DNA of 64,000 nt from Polynucleobacter sp. AP-Capit-er-40B-B4 (GTDB taxonomy: Bacteria > Pseudomonadota > Gammaproteobacteria > Burkholderiales > Burkholderiaceae), in contig NZ_JACVOV010000001.1 of NCBI RefSeq assembly GCF_018882245.1, positions 248,001 through 312,000 of the forward strand. Reading direction: 5' to 3'. Below are positions 8,701 through 16,594 of the stretch, piece by piece. The first letter of the stretch is position 1; every line of letters starts with the position of its first letter. The notes below the pieces were generated by a model. That model searched no databases. It was not told the origin of the DNA and saw nothing but the letters and a program-made list of their open reading frames with translations. Both the position numbers and the translations under genes were made by a program.

Positions 8701-9306
8701 AAAGAATGTCCAAGCACCTCTTTGTTTAAAGAGGCTGTAATTTCCCATTAGGAACTTTTGAGTTTCACTCGCACCAAACTCTGCCAGCAATACGTCATAG
8801 TGTTTTTTTAAATCCTCTGGCAGATTGCCCCACCAATCACCCATGCACTCTTCTTGTAGGCGCTTAGCATCTTCTCGCAGATTAAAACCAGGCTGCACCT
8901 CTGCAGATATGGGGGCTGCGCCAAGCAGACGCCCAAACCAGCCATGAAAGGTGTCAATCACAATAGCCTGCGGACTAGACAGCACCTTGATATATAGAGT
9001 TCTAGCCTGAGGCAACAGTTGAATAGCCTCTTCTTTAGTTAGCCCTCTCATTTGCAATTCATGTGCAAGCGTTACGTCATCCGCAGTGGAAAACTCTTCC
9101 AATAAACCATAGAGGCGATCACGCATTTCTTGTGCGGCTTTACGCGTAAAGGTCAACGCCAAGATCTCTTGCGGCTTTGCACCTGCCAACAACAACCTGA
9201 TCATACGAGCTACCAATAACCAAGTCTTACCACTTCCAGCACAAGCTGAAACGATTACAGATCTTTCTGGATTGCAGGCTAGGGAATAATTAAACTCTTC
9301 GCTCAC
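5791..9306 (-). CDS. addA: AddA-type helicase-nuclease subunit (UvrD/RecB superfamily)
   Basis: Large subunit of an AddAB-like enzyme that unwinds and resects double-strand breaks for RecA loading. It shows the Walker A site SACAGSGKT (about residues 20-28), ALTFTRKAAQEMRDRL (motif Ia), ILIDEFQDTNPLQW (Walker B), VGDPKQSIYRFRRAD (motif III) and RLMTIHGSKGLE (motif V). WNLLYVAMTRAKQ is motif VI. A C-terminal PD-(D/E)XK nuclease domain is marked by YRMDRLVEL and IIDYKL near residue 1118. The frame is open to 9324 via TTG, but a GTG at 9306 is preferred: it overlaps the addB stop as GTGA and follows AGGAAGG. About 1171 residues is normal for AddA. Confidence 0.92.
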   Translation of the reverse strand: MSEEFNYSLACNPERSVIVSACAGSGKTWLLVARMIRLLLAGAKPQEILALTFTRKAAQEMRDRLYGLLEEFSTADDVTLAHELQMRGLTKEEAIQLLPQARTLYIKVLSSPQAIVIDTFHGWFGRLLGAAPISAEVQPGFNLREDAKRLQEECMGDWWGNLPEDLKKHYDVLLAEFGASETQKFLMGNYSLFKQRGAWTFFQDACIAQNIQPADCLEKILPYLAKKNPLEAFWQRPGTKSDLEVLYKCFSNGTPTQIGKAEYLKKVIEHHDANGSVMDIANEFQAYFLTQARTPLADIAKTSAPMLKYLEKMGGDPREITKIRNSWVEAYEALFAWQSEHLIHDLNVAWFAMSAAMLAHMEKSKEAMRVRDFDDLEIGVSQLMASSANASYLQARLDAKYKHILIDEFQDTNPLQWQILRSWLDGYSDDGSMPSVFIVGDPKQSIYRFRRADPRLFDSARDFLVSKLNAVALSQNTTRRNAPAINDAVNQVFLAGTLPESYQYAKQSTAWKPLQQGMPAEVYAVDGETKLLPLIERVENEQPERYGSAFDVAIRDSSQTSDVQQRYEEGRQVSRLIHHVIATRQVMDKKDGKDYWRPARASDFILLVKRRKYLPQFERALREAGLAYDSTRLGGLLNTLEIDDLIALLTVLVSPRHDLPLAQVLRSPIFGFTEKQMQELSMSISSNGQGYRSWWDALQASQNPQTQKAARYLEHWRGLGEVLPVHDLLDLIYHESNLRVNYAVAAQNLARAQVLANLDAFLELALNQDGGRYPSLSRFIDEMNAMRRGDDDETPDEGDVEAEANEDIGEVDEQSEMSEEDRHQRVRLMTIHGSKGLESPFVIMLDANNTEWRAPHRGVLLDWSPEHKSPTHLSLYTSKTLTGERSLIFKKENEVSQNENWNLLYVAMTRAKQGLWLSGAASSSKTGLNERSWYGRALTAGVPLLDINAPDLKEIPMERRDMQLELGSAPFKIDHFQIAWDQAKSNYQDSIAKIESGARAQELAEKVLDQAKAEPDPEILEEGTNFHKLLEFLTPDSSNETKPPMPTEQELMNWLGVDEDHAKTLLTHTKTVLGTPELQRYLTSGEWVQAWNELDIAGEDGKSYRMDRLVELDDHLAIIDYKLTIPDVGSEKYEKYRKQLQGYQAELARIRKDKANKAYLISSKGEIVELK

Positions 9307-12300
9307 CACATCCCCTTCCTGCAAATACCCCTAGCTTCACAGTATTGACATACGCTATCTGGTGCAAATGCGTGCATAGGCTTACGTGCCCACAAGGTAT
9401 TTAAATCATGAGTGATCTGCTCAGAAAACTGAGTCATTAGTTCAGGCATATTTTCTACTGTATGGGTCCGGACGTTTTTATCATCGCCTTTATCCAGATC
9501 CGCCTTGAGACTTACCCACTCCGCTTGCCCTACGATTCGCCCCGGAATATGGGCTGCAACGGCGTTTTCACTGGCGGCTCGAGCATAAATTAAGAGCTGC
9601 GGATCATCCAAGAGATTGTCGGCACGATCCACAATCTTTTTCATCTTTTGATTTTTATAGTCAATAACGGCTGCTACAGCGCTATCGGATTGATGAATAT
9701 CAAATCGATCAGCGCGTCCTGCAATACGAATATCTCTTTGTACGCCATCTGGATCAGTCAAACTCAATGTAAAGCCAACCGTCAGCTCAGCATCGTGATA
9801 ACGCCAGCCCTCGCCCTCTCTCTGAATTTGCCAATCCACAAAACTTGGGATTTGCTTTTGCCAATCTCTTAGCGTACCCAACACTCTTGCATCGCCAGCA
9901 ATCAGACGTTCAAATTCTTTCTCCGAGCATTTCATTAAACGCTCGATCATCCACTGACGGCGCCCATCTGGACCATCATGAATGGATGAGTGAGATTTTT
10001 CATCCTCAGTTTTCAGCGCTTGAAAAAAGGTTTTGAGCAAAGCATGCAAAGTTTGGCCAGCAAGAGAGGCATCAAAGCCTTCTTCGAATTCTTTTGCCTT
10101 ACGTAATCCCAATAAGCTGCTAACGTAATAGCGATAAGGACAATCCCGCAAAGCCTTATAGGCACTTGGCGAAACTGTTACCGGGATCGCTAAATCTCTA
10201 TCAGGCACGCTCACCGACATTTGCAGTGGTTGAGATTTGCCTTCATACGTCTCTGGCTTTACCTCTATCGCTTTCCAGTCTTTTAATTGGGCCTGTAAAC
10301 GCTGAATCCATGCCGATGGACGTAGCGGTTCACCACTTTTACTTTTACTTTGCCATAGAAGGTCTACTTGCTTACAAGAGACTAGCAACTGAGAGAGATC
10401 TCTAGCCTGCTGTACGTACTGAGCAGCAACCGTAGAAGACTTGAGATAGCGATTAAGCGTGTCTGAGAAAAATAATGGGGGCTCAGAAAATGCTGGTAGC
10501 TGCCGCTCATCGCACCCGACCAACACTACCGCATCAAATTGACGTAAGCGTGTTGAACTCAGAGGCAAGATACTCAGAGTTGCTTGCGCCTCTTTACCAG
10601 TTTCCTCATAAGTTGCTTCTTCTATAACAGTTTTTAGCAAGCTTAGCCATTCCGGTAGACGCATCTTCAGATTGCTATAGACACCACTGCTAAGATTAAA
10701 ACTATCAAGAACTTCTAACAGTTGCTTGCCGGCAGCATCACTCTCTAGGCGCCCTGCCATCCCTGTCTCGATAAGGTTTTTCTGCATCAGCTCGTATGCG
10801 CTAGAACAATCCACAGATAAGTACTGCCAAGCGACATGAAGGCGCCTTACAAACTTGATGAGGTCGATTAAATGCTCGTTGGGTGAGCCACCATGAGATG
10901 CCGCATGGTTATTGGCTCGCTCAATCGACATAAGAAAAGTTTCCCACCCAGACTTAGCCTGACTCGCAATCAAAATTTCTTCAAGTTGAGCAAGCAGCCC
11001 AATGCATACCTCGGGAGATTTATTGAGGCTATGCGCCAGATCAAAATAGGGGTTTTGCAAAAACTCTAACAATGCGCTTGCACTAGGCCCTTCTTTGGGA
11101 GCGCGCACTACTTCAAGCCAACTATCAAATGCAGCTGCAGCTCTGGTGGTTGATAACTTCCAACCAGTTTCATCTCGAATACGTAAAGCATCGCCCAAGC
11201 GACTTAACAGCGCTCGTGCTCTTCGAGCTGCTAAACGATCTTGTGCAACCAGAGCAATATTTTTCTTGCCGGCAATCAGATGAGACTCAATCGATTTCGT
11301 TGCAGCCCATGCCAACTCCTCAAAGCGTCTTGCTGCCAGTAAGCGCCAAGCATCATTTCTATTGGCTTGAATATTGCCACTCACTTGAGAATCTTCTACA
11401 AGGGTTGCAGGTGCAATATGACCCTCCGCATCAAGCCCACAAAGCGCTTCAGACCATAGCGCTACTGAGCTCCACTCCAAATCTACCCGCACTACTGGTG
11501 CGAAGTGGGCGTAATCTTTTAAGTAGGCATCGATTAATTCTTGATCTACCGGCTTTGGATCTGCGGTCTGGACCCAGATAAATGGGCGCACTGAGTCACA
11601 CTTATTTTCTGCATTGGTCTTTGCCAACTGCAAATGTGCAGACATTGCTAAATGTTTGCGTATGACTGGATCACCAATGCTGGTTAGATAACGCCAGAAA
11701 GTGAGTAGTACTGCAGACTCTTCATCTACAACATTCCGCGAGAGCCCCACATAAGCCTTGGCAATCGCCTGATCCAAAATAAGCTCTACTTTTTTAAGCC
11801 AAGCTTCGGTATCTAAGGCGCGTGTTTGTAGCAAGTTATTTAACTCACCCTGCAATTGCGGCACAACGACTTCGGACAATGAATCACATGCGTCAATCAC
11901 TGCTTGCGCCAATCCCCATGCACCAGCTTCGCTTTCTGCCTTAAACCATGCTTGCAATGTTTTGTGTTTGCGCAAATTAACAAAGACCGATAACCATCTC
12001 TCAAGATCGCTTTGCTTCTTTGGGAACTTCCATGCGCCTGGTGCTGCTTCTAGCCAATCCGTAAAACTGATGACTTGCGGTAAGAAAGCAATGCTGCTTG
12101 GCAAGTCTTTAGGTCGGTTTTGCTCCAATGCCGCCCTGACCCCAACCAGAGGTCCAGCGGTACTAAGCACCACCAAGGGGCGCTGATTCGTTTGCACTGC
12201 ACAATCCCAAATACCTTTAGCCAATTGGGCAAGCGCTTGGCTATTAGGCGTGATTGCCCAAGCATGTGGCTGCTTTTGGTCTGAAATGGTTGGGAAAGAC

Positions 12301-12308
12301 TGAGGCAT
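9303..12308 (-). CDS. addB: AddB-type subunit with PD-(D/E)XK nuclease and probable 4Fe-4S site
   Basis: Partner of AddA in break resection. The 1001-residue protein has an inactive helicase-like N-terminal part and a C-terminal nuclease domain. That domain is marked by IAGRADRFDI and VIDYKNQK near residue 883. Four cysteines are placed as in the iron-sulfur staple of AddB: one in DCPYRYY near residue 723, and Cys987, Cys990 and Cys996 at the very C-terminus (CQYCEARGIC). It overlaps addA by a few bases, which implies translational coupling. The presence of AddAB rather than RecBCD agrees with a Burkholderiales origin. There is a short gap to the divergent trxA promoter region. Confidence 0.88.
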   Translation of the reverse strand: MPQSFPTISDQKQPHAWAITPNSQALAQLAKGIWDCAVQTNQRPLVVLSTAGPLVGVRAALEQNRPKDLPSSIAFLPQVISFTDWLEAAPGAWKFPKKQSDLERWLSVFVNLRKHKTLQAWFKAESEAGAWGLAQAVIDACDSLSEVVVPQLQGELNNLLQTRALDTEAWLKKVELILDQAIAKAYVGLSRNVVDEESAVLLTFWRYLTSIGDPVIRKHLAMSAHLQLAKTNAENKCDSVRPFIWVQTADPKPVDQELIDAYLKDYAHFAPVVRVDLEWSSVALWSEALCGLDAEGHIAPATLVEDSQVSGNIQANRNDAWRLLAARRFEELAWAATKSIESHLIAGKKNIALVAQDRLAARRARALLSRLGDALRIRDETGWKLSTTRAAAAFDSWLEVVRAPKEGPSASALLEFLQNPYFDLAHSLNKSPEVCIGLLAQLEEILIASQAKSGWETFLMSIERANNHAASHGGSPNEHLIDLIKFVRRLHVAWQYLSVDCSSAYELMQKNLIETGMAGRLESDAAGKQLLEVLDSFNLSSGVYSNLKMRLPEWLSLLKTVIEEATYEETGKEAQATLSILPLSSTRLRQFDAVVLVGCDERQLPAFSEPPLFFSDTLNRYLKSSTVAAQYVQQARDLSQLLVSCKQVDLLWQSKSKSGEPLRPSAWIQRLQAQLKDWKAIEVKPETYEGKSQPLQMSVSVPDRDLAIPVTVSPSAYKALRDCPYRYYVSSLLGLRKAKEFEEGFDASLAGQTLHALLKTFFQALKTEDEKSHSSIHDGPDGRRQWMIERLMKCSEKEFERLIAGDARVLGTLRDWQKQIPSFVDWQIQREGEGWRYHDAELTVGFTLSLTDPDGVQRDIRIAGRADRFDIHQSDSAVAAVIDYKNQKMKKIVDRADNLLDDPQLLIYARAASENAVAAHIPGRIVGQAEWVSLKADLDKGDDKNVRTHTVENMPELMTQFSEQITHDLNTLWARKPMHAFAPDSVCQYCEARGICRKGMW

Positions 12309-12343
12309 TAAGTGTGTATTTATCTATTTTGAGCAGAATGTTT

Positions 12344-12364
12344 CGCTTATTGCTAATATAAGCG
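12344..12364. promoter_or_regulatory. Inverted repeat in the addB-trxA divergent promoter region
   Basis: CGCTTAT (12344-12350) is matched by ATAAGCG (12358-12364) about 40 nt upstream of the trxA start. TAATAT inside the repeat could serve as a -10 element for trxA. A regulator is not identifiable. Confidence 0.3.
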
Positions 12365-12405
12365 TTGTAACGCAATAACTAAATAAGCCTAAATAAGGAA
12401 TTTTC

Positions 12406-12732
12406 ATGAGTGCCGGCATTAAATATGTAACTGACGCCTCTTTCGAACAAGACGTCCTCAAGTCCGATAAACCTGTTCTGCTCGACTTCTGGGCTGAGTG
12501 GTGTGGTCCTTGCAAAATGATTGGTCCGATCCTGGAAGAGCTCGCTGGTGAATACGGCGACAAGCTACAGATCGCAAAAATGAACGTTGATGAGAACCAA
12601 GGCGTACCTGCCCAATTCAATATTCGCGGCATTCCTACCCTGATCCTCTTCAAAAATGGCACCGTGGCTGCTCAAAAAGTAGGCGCCTTGGCCAAATCTC
12701 AGTTGACTGCATTTATTGATAGTCATCTGTAA
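12406..12732 (+). CDS. trxA: Thioredoxin 1
   Basis: Cytoplasmic dithiol reductant for ribonucleotide reductase, PAPS reductase, methionine sulfoxide reductases and others. The 108-residue protein has the canonical [11 protein letters not shown] active site (Cys33, Cys36), the cis-proline region [13 protein letters not shown] and the buried Asp of VLLDFW. Length and composition are standard for bacterial TrxA. AAGGAATTTTC before the ATG is a good ribosome binding site. It is a monocistronic gene closed by a strong terminator and followed by rho, a common gene order in proteobacteria. Confidence 0.97.
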   Translation: MSAGIKYVTDASFEQDVLKSDKPVLLDFWAEWCGPCKMIGPILEELAGEYGDKLQIAKMNVDENQGVPAQFNIRGIPTLILFKNGTVAAQKVGALAKSQLTAFIDSHL

Positions 12733-12742
12733 ATAGTCTCAG

Positions 12743-12775
12743 ACCACAGGTTCACCCGCTGAGCCTGTGGTTTTT
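12743..12775 (+). terminator. Rho-independent terminator of trxA
   Basis: ACCACAGG (12743-12750) pairs with CCTGTGGT (12764-12771) over a 13-nt loop, followed by a T-run to 12775. It begins 10 nt past the trxA stop. Confidence 0.85.
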
Positions 12776-12790
12776 ACCGATTTACCGTAC

Positions 12791-12818
12791 TTGTCAGGCT
12801 CGTTTTTTAGTGTAGTAT
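12791..12818 (+). promoter_or_regulatory. Candidate rho promoter
   Basis: TTGTCA (12791-12796) and TAGTAT (12813-12818) are separated by 16 nt. Initiation near 12825 would leave a leader of about 190 nt before rho. That suits the transcriptional attenuation by which Rho limits its own synthesis in other bacteria. Confidence 0.4.
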
Positions 12819-12931
12819 TGCATTTAACAGTAGTTCAGCGCTCCTAGGACTTCATCAAAGACAGCGCCAATTCCCAGCAATTTACCTCCCCCTTCTTTTA
12901 GCAAATATCCAAAAATTCTGTTTTTCCACAT

Positions 12932-12954
12932 CTGCGTGATCTTGATCAGCGCAG
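12932..12954 (+). promoter_or_regulatory. Hairpin in the rho leader
   Basis: CTGCG-GATC pairs with GATC-CGCAG (outer arms 12932-12936 and 12950-12954, inner GATC arms 12937-12941 and 12944-12947), with small bulges. There is no T-tract. It lies in the long untranslated rho leader, where the C-rich stretch on the other side (CAATTTACCTCCCCCTTC) might serve as a Rho loading site. Confidence 0.3.
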
Positions 12955-13016
12955 CGATACCTCAAAACAAATTCATCCCATTCTGATTTCCCCTTTTATT
13001 TACACCCGAGAACCAC

Positions 13017-14279
13017 ATGCAATTAACTGAACTCAAAGTCCTCCACGTATCCGCTCTGCTCGAAATGGCAGCTAGCTTGGAGATTGAAAACACACAACGG
13101 ATGCGCAAACAAGAATTGATGTTTGCCATTCTGAAAAAGCGTGCGAAGGCTGGTGAAACAGTATTCGGCGACGGCACTTTGGAAGTATTGCCTGATGGCT
13201 TTGGTTTCTTGCGCTCACCTGAAGCCTCTTACATGGCTTCTCCAGATGACATCTACATTTCTCCCGCGCAGATCCGCCGCTTTAACTTGCACACCGGTGA
13301 CAGCGTTGAAGGTGAAGTGCGTACGCCTAAAGATGGTGAGCGTTACTTTGCATTGGTAAAGGTTGACAAGATCAATGGTTTGGCTCCAGAAGCCCTCAAG
13401 AACCGCATCATGTTCGAGAACTTAACGCCTTTGCACCCAAATCGCGTGATCAGCCTAGAGCGTGATATCAAGGCAGAAGAGAATCTGACTGGCCGCATTA
13501 TCGACATGATCTCCCCTATTGGTTACGGCCAACGTGGCTTGATCGTAGCGTCACCGAAATCCGGTAAGACCGTGATGATGCAGCACATTGCACATGCAAT
13601 TGCAGCCAACAATCCTGAAGCGATTTTGATCGTATTGCTCGTTGATGAGCGCCCTGAAGAAGTTACTGAAATGCAACGTTCCGTTCGCGGTGAAGTCGTT
13701 GCCTCTACTTTTGATGAGCCAGCCGTGCGTCACGTTCAAGTTGCCGAGATGGTGATTGAAAAAGCAAAACGTTTAGTGGAAATGGGCAAAGATGTAATCA
13801 TCTTGCTTGACTCGATTACTCGTCTCGCTCGCGCATACAACACGGTTGTTCCTTCATCAGGCAAAGTACTTTCTGGTGGTGTGGACGCAAATGCATTGCA
13901 ACGCCCTAAGCGTTTCTTCGGTGCCGCACGTAATATTGAAGAAGGTGGTTCATTGACCATCATCGCTACCGCTCTGATTGAAACTGGTAGCCGCATGGAT
14001 GACCTCATCTATGAAGAGTTCAAAGGTACCGGCAATATGGAAGTTCACCTTGAGCGTCGCTTGGCTGAGCGTCGCGTTTACCCATCTATTAACCTCAATA
14101 AGTCTGGCACCCGCCGTGAAGAGTTGCTGGTTAAAGCTGAAAACCTCCAGAAGATCTGGGTATTGCGTAAATTGCTGGCTGATATGGACGATATTGAGGC
14201 GATGAACTTCATCGTAGATAAGCTCAAATCCACCAAAAATAATGGCGAATTCTTCGACCTAATGCGTCGCGGAGGCTAA
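13017..14279 (+). CDS. rho: Transcription termination factor Rho
   Basis: Hexameric RNA-dependent ATPase that releases transcripts. The 420-residue sequence has the N-terminal Rho domain and the cold-shock-like RNA-binding domain ([12 protein letters not shown], about 61-72). Walker A is [12 protein letters not shown] at 174-185. [16 protein letters not shown] carries Walker B, and [22 protein letters not shown] is the Q/R-loop region, described here only in part (positions about 283-304). Length is standard. An unusually long leader and a strong terminator suggest a single-gene unit under autogenous control. trxA lies upstream and rpmE2 downstream. Confidence 0.97.
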   Translation: MQLTELKVLHVSALLEMAASLEIENTQRMRKQELMFAILKKRAKAGETVFGDGTLEVLPDGFGFLRSPEASYMASPDDIYISPAQIRRFNLHTGDSVEGEVRTPKDGERYFALVKVDKINGLAPEALKNRIMFENLTPLHPNRVISLERDIKAEENLTGRIIDMISPIGYGQRGLIVASPKSGKTVMMQHIAHAIAANNPEAILIVLLVDERPEEVTEMQRSVRGEVVASTFDEPAVRHVQVAEMVIEKAKRLVEMGKDVIILLDSITRLARAYNTVVPSSGKVLSGGVDANALQRPKRFFGAARNIEEGGSLTIIATALIETGSRMDDLIYEEFKGTGNMEVHLERRLAERRVYPSINLNKSGTRREELLVKAENLQKIWVLRKLLADMDDIEAMNFIVDKLKSTKNNGEFFDLMRRGG

Positions 14280-14293
14280 TTTAGAGGTCCAGG

Positions 14294-14313
14294 GGGCTGT
14301 TTCAGCCCTTTTT
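14294..14313 (+). terminator. Rho-independent terminator of rho
   Basis: GGGCTG (14294-14299) pairs with CAGCCC (14303-14308) over TTT, followed by TTTTT. Outer GGTCC/GGACC arms extend the structure. The stem starts 14 nt after the rho stop. Confidence 0.85.
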
Positions 14314-14435
14314 GGACCCCAAAAGCGCGCTTTGTTGTTGATTTCATGGCATAATTTCGCCTTTACTGCTTTTAAAACCTGGGAAAGTATTTAAGTCAAT
14401 TTGGCTCAAACGGCTACCCGCTCATAGGACTCATA

Positions 14436-14783
14436 ATGAAACCTGGCATTCACCCCGAATATCGTGAAATCGTCTTTGTAGACGTTTCCAACAACTTCAG
14501 CTTCAAGACTCGCTCCACAATGGCTACTAAAGAAACCATTAAGTGGGAAGATGGCAATGAATATCCATTAGCCAAGATCGAGACTTCGTCTGAATCACAC
14601 CCTTTCTACACTGGTACCCAGAAAATTATGGATACCGCTGGTCGTGTTGAGAAATTCCGTCAGAAATTCGGTACCAAGGCTGTTGCTAAGGCCTCCGGTG
14701 ATGGCGCTGCTAAAACAGCTGAGAAAAAAGCTGCTGCTGCAGAAGCTAAAGCTGCTGAAAAGCCAGCCAAGAAGAAGGCTTAA
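14436..14783 (+). CDS. rpmE2: 50S ribosomal protein bL31, type B, with Lys/Ala-rich tail
   Basis: Zinc-independent (type B) form of large-subunit protein L31. [18 protein letters not shown] and [23 protein letters not shown] match the type B family, and the zinc-binding CxxC of type A is absent. The core ends near residue 80. About 35 further residues are almost only Ala, Lys and Glu ([21 protein letters not shown]), an extension beyond the usual 85-90 residues and probably disordered. AGGACTC upstream of the ATG is a good ribosome binding site. It is a single gene between two terminators. Type B L31 is often induced by zinc shortage, but I see no clear Zur site. Confidence 0.95.
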   Translation: MKPGIHPEYREIVFVDVSNNFSFKTRSTMATKETIKWEDGNEYPLAKIETSSESHPFYTGTQKIMDTAGRVEKFRQKFGTKAVAKASGDGAAKTAEKKAAAAEAKAAEKPAKKKA

Positions 14784-14832
14784 TACACTTCTATTCGCAG
14801 GGTATGTGAAATACCTGCTCTGCGAGATAATC

Positions 14833-14856
14833 AAGGCAGCGTTTGCTGCCTTTTTT
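14833..14856 (+). terminator. Rho-independent terminator of rpmE2
   Basis: GGCAGC (14835-14840) pairs with GCTGCC (14845-14850) over a GTTT loop and is followed by six T. It ends 16 nt before the start of the next gene, so that gene must be transcribed by read-through or from a promoter inside this short interval. Confidence 0.85.
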
Positions 14857-14872
14857 ATTTTGAACTGCACAC

Positions 14873-16591
14873 ATGGTCAAACTTACCGCCGCTGCTACTA
14901 AATCGATTCCGCGCATTATTATTTTTGCGCTGACTTTGGTTTATGGTTTTGCTGGCCTCTTCTTTCGGGATCCCTGGAAAAACGAAGATGCCATTGGCTT
15001 TGGTGGCATGTGGACGCTCTTTCGCGGCGACTCTATCGATTGGATTGTTCCGCATCTAGCTGGTCGCGATATCTCCCTTGGTACACCGCTACCCTATTGG
15101 ATTGGCGCTACTCTCATTAAATGGTTTGGTCCGCTCATTGGCGCTGCTAATGCCGCTCGTTTGTATTCGGCAATTTGCTTCTTTGCTGCCGCACTGGCCA
15201 TTTGGTATGCAACCTATTTATTAGGTCGTCGTCGTGAAGTGCAGCCAATGGCGCTGGCCGTTGGCGGTCAACCGGATTTGAAGAGTTACGGCATGACCTT
15301 GGCCGATGGCGCTTTACTCATCTTCTTGGCTTGCGTTGGTCTTGCTCAACGCGCTCATGAAACTACGCCAATGATGGCGCAACTGATGGGCATCAGTATT
15401 GTGCTTTACGGAACTGTGCGTGGTTTGGATAAGCCATGGCAAGGTGGCTTATGGACTGGTCTTGGTATTGCCATCGTCGCACTATCAAGCAACCTCACCC
15501 TCAGCTTAATTGTTGTCACCTCAACTATTATTGCGGTGATTGCCAGCAATGCAAAACTGCGCTTTCGTTGGACGCTCACTAGCACCGTCTTGGGATTAAT
15601 TGGCTTTGCGATTTGGCCTTTAATTTGGTATTTAACTGATCTTTCTCCAGGTTGGCGTCACATTGCCGAAGAGGGATGGCGCAATATGCCAGAAATGAGT
15701 GCCACACCATCAATTGAGTCACTGGGATTCCTGAGTGTGAACTTTTGGGCTTACGCGTGGCCAGTTTGGCCCTTGGCGATTGTTTCACTCGCCCATTGGG
15801 GCCGCATTAAAGAAGCGGGCTCATGGCGCGCACCACATCTTTGTATACCGCTAAGCTTATTTATTGGCAGCTTAATTTACGTCTTGTTCCGCCTTGAGGC
15901 GAATGAACACGATTTAATGATTTTGATTCCCAGTCTTTGTATCATTGCAGCGTTTAGCCTACCCGTCCTTAAGCGCAGCGTGATTAGCTTTATTGATTGG
16001 TTTGCGATGTTTAGCTTTACTCTCATCGCTCTAGCCATTTGGATTATTTGGTTAGCAAAAGTCACCGGTTATCCAGAAACTACGGCAGCCAATATTGCAC
16101 GCCTGCTACCTGGCTTTGAGAGTCAGTTCAATGTACTGGCATTTGTTGTGGCACTAGCGATTACTGGCGTATGGCTAGCTGTAGTTCGCTGGAGAACTTC
16201 ACGCGCCCCTAAAGAAATTTGGCGTTGCCTCATCATCTCGGCCTCAGGTACAACACTCATGTGGGTCCTGTTAATGACCCTTTGGTTACCCACGATTAAC
16301 TATGCCAAGACCTATCGCCATGTTTCTGCGCGCTTAGTTCAAGTAATACCCACAGGTGGTGGCTGCATCAATACAAGCAATCTAGGCTTTGCACAGCTCG
16401 CCTCTTTTGAATACTTCACTAAACTCAATTTTAGGGATGATCACAATTGTCCTTGGATGCTGACTCACAGCCAATCTGAAGCAAAAGCATACGCCAAGCT
16501 CAATAACAAAAAACTTCACCTGCTGTGGGAGGATCGTCGCGCAGCTGACCGTGACGAACGCCTGCGTCTTTACGAAGTCATCCCAGAATAA
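14873..16591 (+). CDS. ArnT-like glycosyltransferase family 39/83 membrane protein
   Basis: A 572-residue polytopic protein with about eleven hydrophobic segments. FFRDPWKNEDAIGFG near residues 26-40 sits in the first periplasmic loop, where GT-C enzymes such as ArnT and PMT carry their catalytic acidic residues. The fold and the repeated aromatic/Pro loops agree with undecaprenyl-phosphate-sugar transferases that decorate lipid A or proteins. The C-terminal 100 residues (from VSARLVQVIPTGGGC) form a soluble periplasmic domain. It is followed after 3 nt by the MATE gene, so the two are an operon. The actual donor and acceptor are not predictable. Confidence 0.75.
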   Translation: MVKLTAAATKSIPRIIIFALTLVYGFAGLFFRDPWKNEDAIGFGGMWTLFRGDSIDWIVPHLAGRDISLGTPLPYWIGATLIKWFGPLIGAANAARLYSAICFFAAALAIWYATYLLGRRREVQPMALAVGGQPDLKSYGMTLADGALLIFLACVGLAQRAHETTPMMAQLMGISIVLYGTVRGLDKPWQGGLWTGLGIAIVALSSNLTLSLIVVTSTIIAVIASNAKLRFRWTLTSTVLGLIGFAIWPLIWYLTDLSPGWRHIAEEGWRNMPEMSATPSIESLGFLSVNFWAYAWPVWPLAIVSLAHWGRIKEAGSWRAPHLCIPLSLFIGSLIYVLFRLEANEHDLMILIPSLCIIAAFSLPVLKRSVISFIDWFAMFSFTLIALAIWIIWLAKVTGYPETTAANIARLLPGFESQFNVLAFVVALAITGVWLAVVRWRTSRAPKEIWRCLIISASGTTLMWVLLMTLWLPTINYAKTYRHVSARLVQVIPTGGGCINTSNLGFAQLASFEYFTKLNFRDDHNCPWMLTHSQSEAKAYAKLNNKKLHLLWEDRRAADRDERLRLYEVIPE

Positions 16592-16594
16592 ATC

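Noticed and set aside
9306..9324. addA start at TTG 9324
   Set aside because: The GTG at 9306 overlaps the addB stop as GTGA and follows AGGAAGG, the usual coupled arrangement.
11129..11581. 150-codon plus-strand frame inside addB
   Set aside because: It is antisense to addB, with no ribosome binding site or recognisable protein features.
14314..14435. Possible promoter of rpmE2 (TTGTTG ... CATAAT)
   Set aside because: The spacing between the elements is too short for a sigma-70 promoter, so no promoter is claimed.
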